NCBI GenBank assembly: GCA_021286855.1
Contig: JAJTBO010000030.1
Location: 1 to 35,852, forward strand
DNA from: Hyphomicrobiales bacterium
GTDB taxonomy: Bacteria > Pseudomonadota > Alphaproteobacteria > Rhizobiales > Ancalomicrobiaceae
Direction of reading: 5' to 3'
Length of the DNA: 35,852 nucleotides
Every line of letters begins with the position of its first letter. Positions within the stretch are counted from its first letter, which is position 1. Shown in pieces: positions 7,827 through 15,937 of the stretch. A program made the position numbers and the translations under genes. The notes under the pieces are model-generated. The model made no database searches, was not told where the DNA came from, and worked only from the letters and a program-made list of their open reading frames with translations.

Positions 7827-8735
7827 TCACAGACAGGGATCGCGCCGCTTGCGCCGTTCGAACCAGCCGACCAGGAAGTCGACGAAGACGCGGACCTTGG
7901 CGGAGAGATGCCGGCGATGGGGATAGACCGCGTTGACGGTGAGGCCGGTCAGTTCGAAATCCTCGAGCAGGACGACGAGCGCGCCTTCTTCGATCAGACG
8001 GCTCGCGGCGAAGAGCGGCACCCGCGCGACGCCGATGCCGGCGGCGGCGGCGGCGGCGGTGACCTGCGGTCCGTTGACGTTCATGCGCGGGGAGACCGCC
8101 ACGACGGTGCGTTCGCCGTCGACCATGAAGGGCCAATGGTGCCAGTTGCGGGCGTTGGTGTCGCAGATCGCCGGCAGGCCGAGCAGGTCGTCGGGCTTCT
8201 CGGGGCGGCCGTTTCGCTCGATCCAGCTCGGAGAGGCGCAGGTGACGACCCGAAAGGTGGAGAGGCGACGGGCGATCAGGCTCGAATCGAGCGGCTCGGA
8301 GACGCGGATCGCCACGTCGAAGCCTTCCTCGACCAGATCGACGAAGCGGTCGTCGAGCCGGAGGTCGACGGTGATCTCGGGATGCGTCTCCAGGAACTCG
8401 ACGACGGCGCCGCCGAGCTCGGCGTCGCCATAGGAGCGCGGCGCGGAGACGCGCAGATGGCCGCGGGCGCGGCCGTGGCTGTCGCGCACCGAAGCGGTCA
8501 GATCGTCGAGGCGCTGGAGGAGATCGACCGCCTCGCGGTGGTAGGCGACGCCGGCTTCGGTCGGCGACAGCTGACGGGTGGTGCGGTTGAGCAGGCGCAC
8601 GCCGAGCTCGTCCTCGAGGTCGCGGACGTATTTGGACAAGAGCGCCTTCGACTTGCCGGCCTTGCGCGCCGCTGCCGAGAAGCCGCCCGAATCCACCACC
8701 TGGACGAAGGCCTGCATGCGCGCCAAGGTGTCCAT
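7827..8735 (-). CDS. LysR family transcriptional regulator
   Basis: A 302-residue LysR-type regulator. The winged helix-turn-helix occupies about residues 1-60 (MDTLARMQAFVQVVDSGGFS, then AARKAGKSKALLSKYVRDLEDELG, then RLLNRTTRQLSPTEAG). The effector-binding domain runs from about residue 90 to the end and includes VDLRLDDRFVDLVEEGFDVAIR, typical of the large subgroup often labelled CrgA/DsdC-like. The frame is open 50 codons further upstream, but the ATG at 8735 gives the standard N-terminus and has AGGAGA 6 bases before it. It is transcribed away from the polyamine locus and toward the DUF1007/nicO pair 94 bases downstream. Its target may be either neighbour or an unlinked gene; nothing in the sequence decides. 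Confidence 0.9.
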   Translation of the reverse strand: MDTLARMQAFVQVVDSGGFSAAARKAGKSKALLSKYVRDLEDELGVRLLNRTTRQLSPTEAGVAYHREAVDLLQRLDDLTASVRDSHGRARGHLRVSAPRSYGDAELGGAVVEFLETHPEITVDLRLDDRFVDLVEEGFDVAIRVSEPLDSSLIARRLSTFRVVTCASPSWIERNGRPEKPDDLLGLPAICDTNARNWHHWPFMVDGERTVVAVSPRMNVNGPQVTAAAAAAGIGVARVPLFAASRLIEEGALVVLLEDFELTGLTVNAVYPHRRHLSAKVRVFVDFLVGWFERRKRRDPCL

Positions 8736-8920
8736 CGTCGTCTCCTCATCTCGAACGATCGAGGCGAAGACTAGCTCATCGTTCTTCCGAACGCATCCGT
8801 CGCGGCGCGCGGCGGACCCGCGGAACGGTGATGAAAAGGCGACGAAGATTCGGTGAATTCGCGTGTCCGGCCCGCGACTTGTCACAGGTCTGAAAAAATC
8901 GGGCCGTCATCGAGATTTCA

Positions 8921-8949
8921 CTTGTGTCACCGGGCGAACGGACCTATAT
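8921..8949 (+). promoter_or_regulatory. Probable sigma-70 promoter of the ornithine decarboxylase leader
   Basis: CTTGTG at 8921-8926 and CTATAT at 8944-8949 are separated by 17 bases, a good match to the alphaproteobacterial housekeeping pattern (CTTGAC and CTATAT). The element stands out in a locally less GC-rich stretch between the divergent LysR gene and ornithine decarboxylase. Transcription from about 8956 would give a 5' leader of roughly 540 nt. The start point is inferred. Confidence 0.6.
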
Positions 8950-8955
8950 CCCGCT

Positions 8956-9200
8956 TGCCCAAATTCGCACGTGCCTGTGGCCGCGTGCCGGTCGGTGGAC
9001 CACCCGAGACAAGAGGCTCGGACCCGCCGGGGCAACCGGCAGCCGGAGATCTGAACCGGCGCACCTCGTGTCTCACACGGGGGACGTGGCTTGAAGCAAC
9101 GACGTAGAGGGCTTTTTTGGTCTCTGTCGGCTCGTCCAAAGGCCGACGACACTAAAGAGGCAACTACTTCTTTGCCGGCGTGCGGACGGGTTCTCCCTTC
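8956..9200 (+). ncRNA. speF-type leader RNA upstream of ornithine decarboxylase (boundaries approximate)
   Basis: The long untranslated region before ornithine decarboxylase contains ordered hairpins: GCCGG/CCGGC at 9026-9040, CGTGT/ACACG at 9067-9079, a six-T run at 9113-9118, and GTCGGC (9126-9131) with GCCGAC (9142-9147). The segment AGAGGC at 9156-9161 can pair in three exclusive ways: with GTCTCT at 9120-9125, as AAAGAGG with CTTCTTT (9154-9160 with 9167-9173), or as GGCAA with TTGCC (9159-9163 with 9172-9176). A conserved cis-regulatory RNA, the speF motif, is known upstream of ornithine decarboxylase genes in alphaproteobacteria; position and the ACTAAAGAGGCAACTACTTC wording fit it. 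Family membership is from memory and context, and the ligand, if any, is unknown to me. The stretch 9201-9496 shows one further 7-bp hairpin (9291-9308). Confidence 0.65.
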
Positions 9201-9496
9201 CAAGCCATGGCAGCAACGTCCGTGAACGGTGCGCGCTCGCGCGTCTCGCTCATGGAAGGGTCCGCGCCCCTGATCGTCGCGCGGGTTCGGGCCGATCGTT
9301 CGATCGGCTCATCGGGTGCGTCTACCCGCGTTTCGTCGTCTCCACAGCGACGGTCCGCGGCGTCTTCGCTCCCCGAACACCTTCGCGGGATCGCTCGCGG
9401 AGGAAACGCCCGAAGACGGCCGAAGGGCCCGACGCGGGGATGACCGAACGCCGGGATCTTCCCGGCACTGCTGGTAGGTCCGGGAAGGGCGCCACT

Positions 9497-10627
9497 ATGA
9501 CCGATCGTATCCGTGAATTCCTCCGCACCCGCCGTCCCGATGGTCCCTGCCTGGTGGTCGACCTCGACGTCGTGCGCGAGAAGTATCTCTCCTTCGCCAA
9601 GGCGATGCCGGACACCCGCGTCTTCTATGCGGTGAAGGCCAATCCGGCCCCGGAAGTGCTGGCGCTGCTCGCCGAGCTCGGCTCGTGCTTCGATACGGCT
9701 TCCGTCGCCGAGATCGAGATGGCGCTCGCCGCCGGCGCGACCCCGGAACGCATTTCCTTCGGCAACACCATCAAGAAGGAGCGCGACGTCGCCCGCGCCT
9801 TCGAGCTCGGCGTGCGTCTCTACGCCGTCGACTGCGAGGCCGAGGTCGAGAAGGTCTCGCGCGCCGCTCCGGGATCCAAGGTGTTCTGCCGCATCCTGTC
9901 GGACGGCGCCGGCGCCGAGTGGCCGCTGTCGAAGAAGTTCGGCTGCGATCCGGCGATGGCCCCGCGCGTGCTCGACCATGCCCATCGTCTCGGTCTCGAG
10001 GCCTATGGCGTCTCCTTCCACGTCGGTTCGCAGCAGCGCAACACCGGCGCGTGGGACGCGGCGGTCGCTTCCGCGGCGCAGATCTTCCGCGAGATGGCCG
10101 ATCGCGGCATCACGCTGAAGATGGTCAACCTCGGCGGCGGCTTCCCGACCCGGTATCTGAAGAACGTGCCGGCGGTGCAGGCCTACGCCCAGGCGATCTC
10201 CGACGCGATCCTGACCCACTTCGGCAACCACGTGCCGGAGACGATCATCGAGCCGGGTCGCGGCATGGTCGGTTCGGCCGGCGTGATCAAGACCGAGGTC
10301 GTGCTCATCTCCAAGAAGAGCGACGACGACGACGTCCGATGGGTCTATCTCGACATCGGCAAGTTCGGCGGCCTCGCCGAGACGATGGACGAGGCGATCC
10401 GCTATCCGATCAAGTCGGAGCGCGACGGCGACGAGAAGACGGCTTGCGTGCTCGCCGGCCCGACCTGCGATTCGGCCGACGTGCTCTACGAGAAGGATCC
10501 CTATTTCCTTCCCGTCAGCCTGGAGATCGGCGACGAGTTGCTGATCGAGGGAACCGGCGCCTACACGACCACCTATTCGGCGGTCGCCTTCAACGGGTTC
10601 GCGCCCTTGAAGTCCTACGTGATCTGA
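9497..10627 (+). CDS. odc: Ornithine decarboxylase (group IV, PLP-dependent alanine-racemase fold)
   Basis: A 376-residue enzyme that converts ornithine to putrescine in the cytoplasm, with pyridoxal phosphate. The PLP lysine lies in FYAVKANPAPEVLALL (Lys47), the barrel carries GVSFHVGSQQRNTGAW and NLGGGFPTRYL, EPGRGMVGSAGV binds the phosphate, and CDSADVLYE supplies the catalytic Cys324 and acidic residue. Length fits bacterial ornithine or lysine/ornithine decarboxylases and eukaryote-like ODCs. The chosen ATG at 9497 is preceded by GGAAGG; an upstream start at 9440 is in frame but lacks a ribosome site and would add 19 unusual residues. Homospermidine synthase lies three genes downstream, so putrescine is probably its substrate. 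Expression is probably set by the leader RNA. Some lysine decarboxylation activity cannot be excluded. Confidence 0.92.
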   Translation: MTDRIREFLRTRRPDGPCLVVDLDVVREKYLSFAKAMPDTRVFYAVKANPAPEVLALLAELGSCFDTASVAEIEMALAAGATPERISFGNTIKKERDVARAFELGVRLYAVDCEAEVEKVSRAAPGSKVFCRILSDGAGAEWPLSKKFGCDPAMAPRVLDHAHRLGLEAYGVSFHVGSQQRNTGAWDAAVASAAQIFREMADRGITLKMVNLGGGFPTRYLKNVPAVQAYAQAISDAILTHFGNHVPETIIEPGRGMVGSAGVIKTEVVLISKKSDDDDVRWVYLDIGKFGGLAETMDEAIRYPIKSERDGDEKTACVLAGPTCDSADVLYEKDPYFLPVSLEIGDELLIEGTGAYTTTYSAVAFNGFAPLKSYVI

Positions 10628-10638
10628 GGATCGCGCGC

Positions 10639-10695
10639 GCTTCGCGGGTACGCCGCGAAGCCCGTCGAAATCGCTCGGAGGTCCCGCCTCCGAGC
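10639..10695 (+). other. Two tandem 9-bp hairpins after ornithine decarboxylase
   Basis: GCTTCGCGG (10639-10647) pairs perfectly with CCGCGAAGC (10653-10661), and GCTCGGAGG (10673-10681) pairs perfectly with CCTCCGAGC (10687-10695); both have 5-base loops. No T-run follows, so a full terminator is unlikely. They may protect the decarboxylase mRNA 3' end or reduce read-through into the GNAT gene that starts at 10780. Confidence 0.6.
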
Positions 10696-10779
10696 CTCCC
10701 CTTCGATAGCCGCTCCCGACCGGCCGGATCCCCTCCGGCACGAGGGTCGTCGTCCGCTCGTGATCGAGGACCTCGACCG

Positions 10780-11343
10780 ATGAAATCGCCTCGCCCGCAT
10801 CTCACGTCCCTCGCCCCTTCCGCGTTTCGCATTCGCGACGAGCGCTGCCCCGACGTGGGCGCGCGCGAGGCGCTGCTCGACGCCGCCTTCGGCGCGGCGC
10901 GCTTCGCCAAGACCTGCGAACGCCTGCGGGAAGGGCGGGTTCCGGCCGAGGGCCTCGCCCTCGTCGCGGAAGACCGCGCCGGCCGACTGATCGGCACCGT
11001 GCGCCTGTGGCGCGTGGATGCGGGCGAGGCGGGTCGCAGCCTGATGCTCGGCCCGATCGCGATCGACGCGGAGGCCCGTTCGCTCGGGCTCGGCGGCGCC
11101 TTGATGCGCGCCGCGATCGGTCGGGCGAAGCGCTTCGGCCATCGCTCGATCGTGCTGGTCGGCGACGCGCCCTATTACGCCCGCTTCGGCTTCTCGGCGG
11201 AGGCGACGCTCGGCCTCGATCTGCCCGGCCCGGTCGATTGCGACCGGTTCCTCGGGCTCGAGCTGGTCGAGGGCGCGCTTCGCGACGCGCGCGGCATGGT
11301 CGAGGCGACCGGCCTCCTCGAGGCGATCGCGCGCGTCGCCTGA
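10780..11343 (+). CDS. GNAT family N-acetyltransferase
   Basis: A 187-residue acetyltransferase of the GCN5-related fold, which moves acetyl from acetyl-CoA to an amine. The core beta-strand and acetyl-CoA loop are seen in LGPIAIDAEARSLGLGGALMRAAIGRAKRFGH (the R/Q-x-x-G-x-G/A loop in degenerate form, SLGLGG), followed by SIVLVGDAPYYARFGF, the typical YhbS-like end of the domain. The C-terminal extension (LDLPGPVDCDRFLGLELVEGAL) is also YhbS-like. The start at 10780 follows a GAGG site, and the frame upstream of it is only a shadow of the decarboxylase gene. Sitting between ornithine decarboxylase and homospermidine synthase, it could act on a polyamine or on a protein; substrate is not readable. 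Confidence 0.85.
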   Translation: MKSPRPHLTSLAPSAFRIRDERCPDVGAREALLDAAFGAARFAKTCERLREGRVPAEGLALVAEDRAGRLIGTVRLWRVDAGEAGRSLMLGPIAIDAEARSLGLGGALMRAAIGRAKRFGHRSIVLVGDAPYYARFGFSAEATLGLDLPGPVDCDRFLGLELVEGALRDARGMVEATGLLEAIARVA

Positions 11344-11440
11344 GGCGGCGGCATCCCTCCTGCATGGGAGCGAGCGAGACCGCTCGGATCGAGGGATCCG
11401 GGCGGTCGTCGCGCCGCTTCTGTCGCAAAAGAGACGAACC

Positions 11441-11923
11441 ATGATCCTCGACGACGCCTTCGACGCTCCGCCCGATCCCTTCGCCCTGCTCGAGGGGGCG
11501 CGCGCGGCGCTGAGCGAGCCCGAACGCTCGGAGGCCGCCGTGCTCGCCGCGCTGCAGGCTGCGCCGAACGATCGCGACGTGCGGATGGGGGCCTACAAGT
11601 TCTATTTCTATTCGAACCGTCTCTCCGAGGCCGCGCCGCATGCGGCGTGGTGCGTCCGCGACGGGGCGCGGGCGCTGGGGCTGCCGGAGGATTGGCGGCG
11701 TCTCGCGCCCGGTTCGGTCGACTGCACGGGCTTTCCGAAGCCGCAACGCTTCCTGGTCCAGTCGCTCGTCGCCTTCGGCTGGTGCCGGGCGCGGATCGGC
11801 GAGGTCGAGGAGGGGCTGGCGGCGTTGGCCAAGGCGATCGAGATCGATCCCACCGACGGCTTCGGCGTGAAGCGCATCGTCGAGGTGATCGAACGGGCGC
11901 TCGCCGCGGCGGAGGACGACTGA
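11441..11923 (+). CDS. TPR-like protein of unknown function in the polyamine locus
   Basis: A small 160-residue soluble protein without signal peptide or membrane segment. It looks mostly helical and tetratricopeptide-like: an N-terminal helix pair (RSEAAVLAALQAAPNDRDVRMGAYKFYFYSNRLSEAAPHAAWCV) and a C-terminal one ending in EGLAALAKAIEIDPTDGFGVKRIVEVIERALAAAE, where the A-I-E-I-D-P-T turn is typical of TPR units. Between them is a conserved-looking insert, WRRLAPGSVDCTGFPKPQRFLVQSLVAFGWCRARIG. Upstream (11371-11386) is a small CGAGCG/CGCTCG hairpin. It lies between the GNAT gene and homospermidine synthase and reads the same way. I do not recognise a named family, and a scaffold or protein-contact role is only inference. 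Confidence 0.75.
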   Translation: MILDDAFDAPPDPFALLEGARAALSEPERSEAAVLAALQAAPNDRDVRMGAYKFYFYSNRLSEAAPHAAWCVRDGARALGLPEDWRRLAPGSVDCTGFPKPQRFLVQSLVAFGWCRARIGEVEEGLAALAKAIEIDPTDGFGVKRIVEVIERALAAAEDD

Positions 11924-12058
11924 CGAAAGACCGACGGGCGTCGAGATGACGCTCCTGCGACGCGGATTCTCGTTGACCCGCGCCGTCCCGCCCTGTTTTG
12001 TGATCACGAACCCGCGACCGCGAAGATCTGCGGTCCACCGACCCTGGAGTGGAAACGA

Positions 12059-13489
12059 ATGAAGACTTGGCCGATCTACGGCAAGATCACCGGCCCCATC
12101 GTGATGATCGGCTTCGGCTCGATCGGCCGTGGCACCCTTCCCCTGATCGAGCGCCATTTCGAGTTCGACAAGTCGCGTCTGGTGGTGATCGATCCGTCCG
12201 ACGCCGACCGCCGCCTCGTCGACGAGCGCGGCTACGCCTTCGTCCATCAGGCGGTGACGAAGGAGAACTACCGGGAGCTCCTCACGCCGTTCCTGACGGT
12301 CGGCGAGGGCCAGCCCTTCATCGTCAACCTGTCGGTCGACACCTCGTCGCTCGATCTGATGAAGTTCGCCCGCGAGCTCGGCGCGCTCTACATCGACACC
12401 GTCGTCGAACCGTGGCTCGGCTTCTATTTCGACACCACGGCCGGGGCGGCGGCGCGCTCGAACTATGCGCTGCGCGAGACCGTGCGCGCCGAGAAGGCGG
12501 CGAACCCGGGCGGCCCGACCGCGGTGTCGTGCTGCGGCGCCAATCCGGGCATGGTCTCCTGGTTCGTCAAGGCGGCGCTCCTGAACATCGCCAAGGACAC
12601 CGGCCTCTCGGTCGAGAAGCCGACCAGCCGCGAGGGTTGGGCGAAGCTGATGCAGAGCCTCGACGTGCACGGCGTCCACATCGCCGAGCGCGACACCCAG
12701 CGTTCGAAGAACCCGAAGCCGATGAACGTCTTCGTCAACACCTGGTCGGTCGAGGGCTTCGTCTCGGAAGGTCTGCAGCCGGCCGAACTCGGCTGGGGCA
12801 CCAAGGAGACGTGGATGCCGGAGAACGGCCGGACCCACGACGAGGGCTGCAAGGCGGCGATCTATCTGCTGCAGCCGGGCGCCAACACTCGGGTTCGGAC
12901 CTGGTGTCCGACGCCGGGCGCGCAGTACGGCTTCCTGGTCACCCACAACGAGTCGATCTCGATCGCCGACTACTTCACGGTCGGCTCGAAGGACGCGCCC
13001 GACTACCGGCCGACCTGCCACTACGCCTATCACCCGGCCAACGACGCGGTGCTGTCGCTGCACGAGATGTTCGGCGCGGAAGGCCACAAGCAGCCGGCGA
13101 ACCACATTCTCGACGAACACGAGATCGTCGACGGCGTCGACGAGCTCGGCGTGCTGGTCTACGGCCACGCGAAGAACGCCTATTGGTACGGTTCGCAGCT
13201 GTCGATCGAAGAGACCCGGGTGCTGGCGCCCTATCAGAACGCCACCGGTCTGCAGGTCTCCTCGGCCGTGCTCGCCGGCATGGTGTGGGCGCTCGAGAAC
13301 CCGACCGCCGGCATCGTCGAAGCGGACGAGATGGACCACGAGCGCTGCCTCGAGGTGCAGACCCCCTATCTCGGCCCGGTCTGCGGTTACTACACCGACT
13401 GGACGCCGCTGAAGGGTCGGCCGGGACTGTTCGCGGAAGATTTGGATACCGCCAATCCCTGGTCCTTCCGTAACGTCCTCGTCCGTTGA
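12059..13489 (+). CDS. hss: Homospermidine synthase
   Basis: A 476-residue cytoplasmic enzyme that joins two putrescines (or putrescine with spermidine) to give homospermidine, using NAD as a tightly held hydride carrier. The Rossmann motif GFGSIGRGTLPLIERHF is near residues 17-33, followed by LVVIDPSDADRRLVDE. Other family stretches are NLSVDTSSLDLMKFARELGALYIDTVVEPW, CCGANPGMVSWFVKAALLNIA and QRSKNPKPMNVFVNTWSVEGF. Length matches bacterial Hss (about 477). Start ATG 12059 has TGGAGT upstream. A strong terminator follows 30 bases after the stop, so this is the last gene of the polyamine unit. Homospermidine is a main polyamine of many Rhizobiales, which suits the organism call. Confidence 0.95.
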   Translation: MKTWPIYGKITGPIVMIGFGSIGRGTLPLIERHFEFDKSRLVVIDPSDADRRLVDERGYAFVHQAVTKENYRELLTPFLTVGEGQPFIVNLSVDTSSLDLMKFARELGALYIDTVVEPWLGFYFDTTAGAAARSNYALRETVRAEKAANPGGPTAVSCCGANPGMVSWFVKAALLNIAKDTGLSVEKPTSREGWAKLMQSLDVHGVHIAERDTQRSKNPKPMNVFVNTWSVEGFVSEGLQPAELGWGTKETWMPENGRTHDEGCKAAIYLLQPGANTRVRTWCPTPGAQYGFLVTHNESISIADYFTVGSKDAPDYRPTCHYAYHPANDAVLSLHEMFGAEGHKQPANHILDEHEIVDGVDELGVLVYGHAKNAYWYGSQLSIEETRVLAPYQNATGLQVSSAVLAGMVWALENPTAGIVEADEMDHERCLEVQTPYLGPVCGYYTDWTPLKGRPGLFAEDLDTANPWSFRNVLVR

Positions 13490-13518
13490 TTGTAGATTGA
13501 ACTCGTGAGTTGCAATCG

Positions 13519-13545
13519 ACCCGGAGGTTCGCCTCCGGGTCTTTT
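13519..13545 (+). terminator. Rho-independent terminator after homospermidine synthase
   Basis: ACCCGGAGG (13519-13527), loop TTCG, CCTCCGGGT (13532-13540), then CTTTT. A perfect 9-bp stem with a UUCG tetraloop and a short U-tract. Confidence 0.92.
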
Positions 13546-13657
13546 CGTCGCAGCCGACCGTCGAACGACGTTACGGAAGTGCAAATTCGATCGCGGAAAG
13601 AACGATTTCTTCATTCGCCGGCCGAATACTCCTCGGAACGAATCGGGAGAGGTCGAA

Positions 13658-15334
13658 ATGAAGAATTTCACGATCGCGACCAAGCTCGCCTTGCTCTTCG
13701 CCGCAACGGTGATCGTTTCGGTGGTGGTCGGCGTGGTCGGTCTGTGGACCCAGAGCGCCCAGCGCGGTGCCGGCGACGACATGCGTCAGGCCTTTCTCGG
13801 CCAAGCCTACGTCGAACGGATCAACGGCCTCGTCTACGCCGTCGTGATGGACAGCCGCGGCGTCTACATGTCGGCCGATCCCAAGAAGCTCGACAAATTC
13901 GCCGACGGCATGGTCAAGAATCTCGATCGGATGACGAAGGAAGTCGCCGATTGGAAGAGCGACGTTTCGCCGACGTTGCAGAAGCGGTTCGAAACGCTCG
14001 AGGCCCGGGTCGCGCAGTTCCGCGAATTCCGGCTCGAACTGGCGCGGCGTGGCCGCGAGATCGGCTTCGAAGCGGCCCGCGAATACGGCGACAACGACGC
14101 CAATCGAGCGGTGCGCAGCGCCCTCAACAAGGATCTCGAAGCGCTCGCCGCCGGCCTCTCCGAGCAGGCCGCCGCGGCGTCCGATCTGCGCGATCGGCTC
14201 GCCGAACGGTCGCGGCTGTTCGTCGCGGGTCTGATCGCGGTCGCGGTGATCGTCGGGCTGTTCGGCCTGTGGCGCGCGCGCCGCGACGTCACCGGCCCGA
14301 TCGGCCGGCTCGTCGTGGTGATGAAGGAGATCGCCTCCGGCCATACCACCGTGGAGGTGCCCTACCGCGAACGCGGCGACGAGATCGGGGCGATCGCGCA
14401 TGCGGTCGGCGAGTTCCGCGCGGCGGTCGAGCGGTCCGAAGCGATGAAGTCGAGCCTGTCGGCGGAAGGACGCGCACGGGCCGATCGCCAGAGCAAGGTC
14501 GACACGGCGATCGCCGGTTTCGACGCCGAGGTCCGCGCTCTGACCGGCGAACTCGGTCACGCCGTCGAGACGCTGTCGGTCGCGGCGCGTCGCCAGATCG
14601 AGGCGACGCGAGGCGCGGGCGGCCGGACCCGCGACGTCGCCGGCGCTTCGGAACGGGCGGCCGACAACGTCCAGACCGTCGCCGCCGCGGCGGAGGAGCT
14701 CTCGGCCTCCGTCGCCGAGATCAACAGCCGGGTCGCCGAAGCGACCGCCACGGCGCGGGCGGCGGTGGAGACCGCGGAGCGCTCGTCGGCCGCGGTGCAG
14801 GGCCTGGCCGGCTCCGCGCAGAAGATCGGCGACGTGGTCAGCCTGATCCGCTCGATCGCCGAACAGACCAATCTGCTCGCCCTCAACGCGACGATCGAAG
14901 CGGCGCGCGCCGGCGACAGCGGTCGCGGCTTCGCGGTGGTCGCGTCCGAAGTCAAGGCGCTCGCCGATCAGACCGCCAAGGCGACCGAGGAGATCTCGGC
15001 GCAGATCGTCGAGATGCAGTCGACGACGCGGGCCTCGGTCGAGGCGATCGAAGCGATCCGCACGACGATCCGCACCATCGACGGCATCACCATGTCGGTG
15101 GCCGCCGCGGTCGAAGAGCAGAGCGCTTCGACCAACGAGATCGCCCGCAACGTCCATCATGCGGCGTCGGCCACTCGCGACGTCGACGACAACATCCGCG
15201 AGGTCGACGCCGCCATGGTCGACACCTCGCGCAGCGCCGAGGGCCTGCTCGGCCTCGCCGAGGCGCTCGATCGGCAATCGACGGACCTGCGCGGGCGGGT
15301 CGACGCGTTCTTGCGCAACATCGCGGCGGCCTGA
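13658..15334 (+). CDS. Methyl-accepting chemotaxis protein with HAMP domain
   Basis: A 558-residue inner-membrane chemoreceptor. First membrane helix at about residues 10-30, a periplasmic helical domain to about 186 (four-helix-bundle type, with [40 protein letters not shown]), a second helix at about 187-206 ([19 protein letters not shown]), HAMP at about 207-260, then a long cytoplasmic coiled coil. The signalling tip, [38 protein letters not shown], starts at residue 402 and is the CheA/CheW contact. No C-terminal CheR pentapeptide is seen. The ATG at 13658 is preceded by GGGAGAGG; the frame upstream runs into the terminator of hss and is not used. The ligand is unknown; no che genes are in the window. 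Confidence 0.94.
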   Translation: MKNFTIATKLALLFAATVIVSVVVGVVGLWTQSAQRGAGDDMRQAFLGQAYVERINGLVYAVVMDSRGVYMSADPKKLDKFADGMVKNLDRMTKEVADWKSDVSPTLQKRFETLEARVAQFREFRLELARRGREIGFEAAREYGDNDANRAVRSALNKDLEALAAGLSEQAAAASDLRDRLAERSRLFVAGLIAVAVIVGLFGLWRARRDVTGPIGRLVVVMKEIASGHTTVEVPYRERGDEIGAIAHAVGEFRAAVERSEAMKSSLSAEGRARADRQSKVDTAIAGFDAEVRALTGELGHAVETLSVAARRQIEATRGAGGRTRDVAGASERAADNVQTVAAAAEELSASVAEINSRVAEATATARAAVETAERSSAAVQGLAGSAQKIGDVVSLIRSIAEQTNLLALNATIEAARAGDSGRGFAVVASEVKALADQTAKATEEISAQIVEMQSTTRASVEAIEAIRTTIRTIDGITMSVAAAVEEQSASTNEIARNVHHAASATRDVDDNIREVDAAMVDTSRSAEGLLGLAEALDRQSTDLRGRVDAFLRNIAAA

Positions 15335-15367
15335 GCGGTCGCCGCGGTCCCTACGTCACGTAAACCG

Positions 15368-15399
15368 GATCGAAACGGGTCTTCGTATACGTTTCGGTC
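15368..15399. other. 10-bp inverted repeat before the membrane protein gene
   Basis: GATCGAAACG (15368-15377) pairs with CGTTTCGGTC (15390-15399), with one G-T pair and a 12-base spacer; the inner seven bases are a perfect inverted repeat. It lies 33 bases after the chemoreceptor stop and 18 bases before the next start. It may be an operator or an mRNA hairpin; without a T-run it is a weak terminator candidate. Confidence 0.5.
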
Positions 15400-15417
15400 G
15401 TTCACCGGGGGGTCGTA

Positions 15418-15930
15418 ATGCGTGGGATCTTGGGGCATGTCGGAGCGGCGGCGATCGCGGCGATGGTCGCGACGATCTGGATCCTGCTGCGCTCCAACGG
15501 CGAATCCCTGATCTCCGCCTTTCACATTCCCGACGCCGTCGCCTATGTCGTGCCGGATCTGGCGATCGGCCTGCGCCGGTTGCTGGCGGTCTATCGCGAG
15601 GCCTCGCCGCCGATCGCCGTGCTGATCGACCTGCCGGCCGGCACGCTGATCTTCCTGGCGCTCAATCTGCCCGGCGCGATCCTGCTGCATGCCGCGGAGA
15701 CGACCTGGGGCGAGACCGCGCGTTGGCAGACCTACAAGCCGCTGTGGGGCGGGCTCGCCTATGCGGTGACGGCGGCCGAGATCGTCGTCGCAGGCCTCGT
15801 CTTCGATTGGCCGGTGCTCGGCCATCTGACGCTGTCGCCGATCGGGGCGACGCTGGCCGCGCTGTTCGCCGGCGCGATCCTCGGGCTGACCCCGCCGAAG
15901 CCGCGCGAGCCCCTGCTCTGGTACGAATGA
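15418..15930 (+). CDS. Unrecognised membrane protein with four predicted helices
   Basis: A 170-residue protein that I cannot assign to a family. Four hydrophobic segments are visible: about residues 5-25 (GHVGAAAIAAMVATIWILL), 65-90 (IAVLIDLPAGTLIFLALNLPGAILL), 108-130 (WGGLAYAVTAAEIVVAGLVF) and 137-158 (LTLSPIGATLAALFAGAILGL). The loop between helices 1 and 2 holds ISAFHIPDAVAYVVPDLAIGLRRLLAVYREA, and the loop after helix 2 holds AAETTWGETARWQTYKPL. There is no signal peptide separate from helix 1 and no clear catalytic motif. The start at 15418 has a GGGGGG ribosome-site-like run upstream. It follows the chemoreceptor by 83 bases on the same strand and ends 7 bases before the convergent WD40 gene, so it may be a stand-alone gene. 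Confidence 0.75.
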   Translation: MRGILGHVGAAAIAAMVATIWILLRSNGESLISAFHIPDAVAYVVPDLAIGLRRLLAVYREASPPIAVLIDLPAGTLIFLALNLPGAILLHAAETTWGETARWQTYKPLWGGLAYAVTAAEIVVAGLVFDWPVLGHLTLSPIGATLAALFAGAILGLTPPKPREPLLWYE

Positions 15931-15937
15931 GCGCGCC

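Noticed and set aside
9088-9118. Intrinsic terminator at the six-T run in the leader
   Set aside because: The only stem directly before the T-run is a 4-bp AAGC/GCTT pairing with a long loop. Too weak to call, though it could matter as part of the RNA switch.
9207-9443. Possible 78-codon upstream reading frame between the leader RNA and ornithine decarboxylase
   Set aside because: No clear ribosome site, Ser/Arg-rich composition and no resemblance to the enteric speF leader peptide. Open frames of this size are expected by chance here.
10802-13339. 845-codon open frame on the minus strand opposite the GNAT, TPR-like and hss genes
   Set aside because: No domain is visible, and it crosses three genes and the gaps between them; homospermidine synthase on the other strand is unambiguous.
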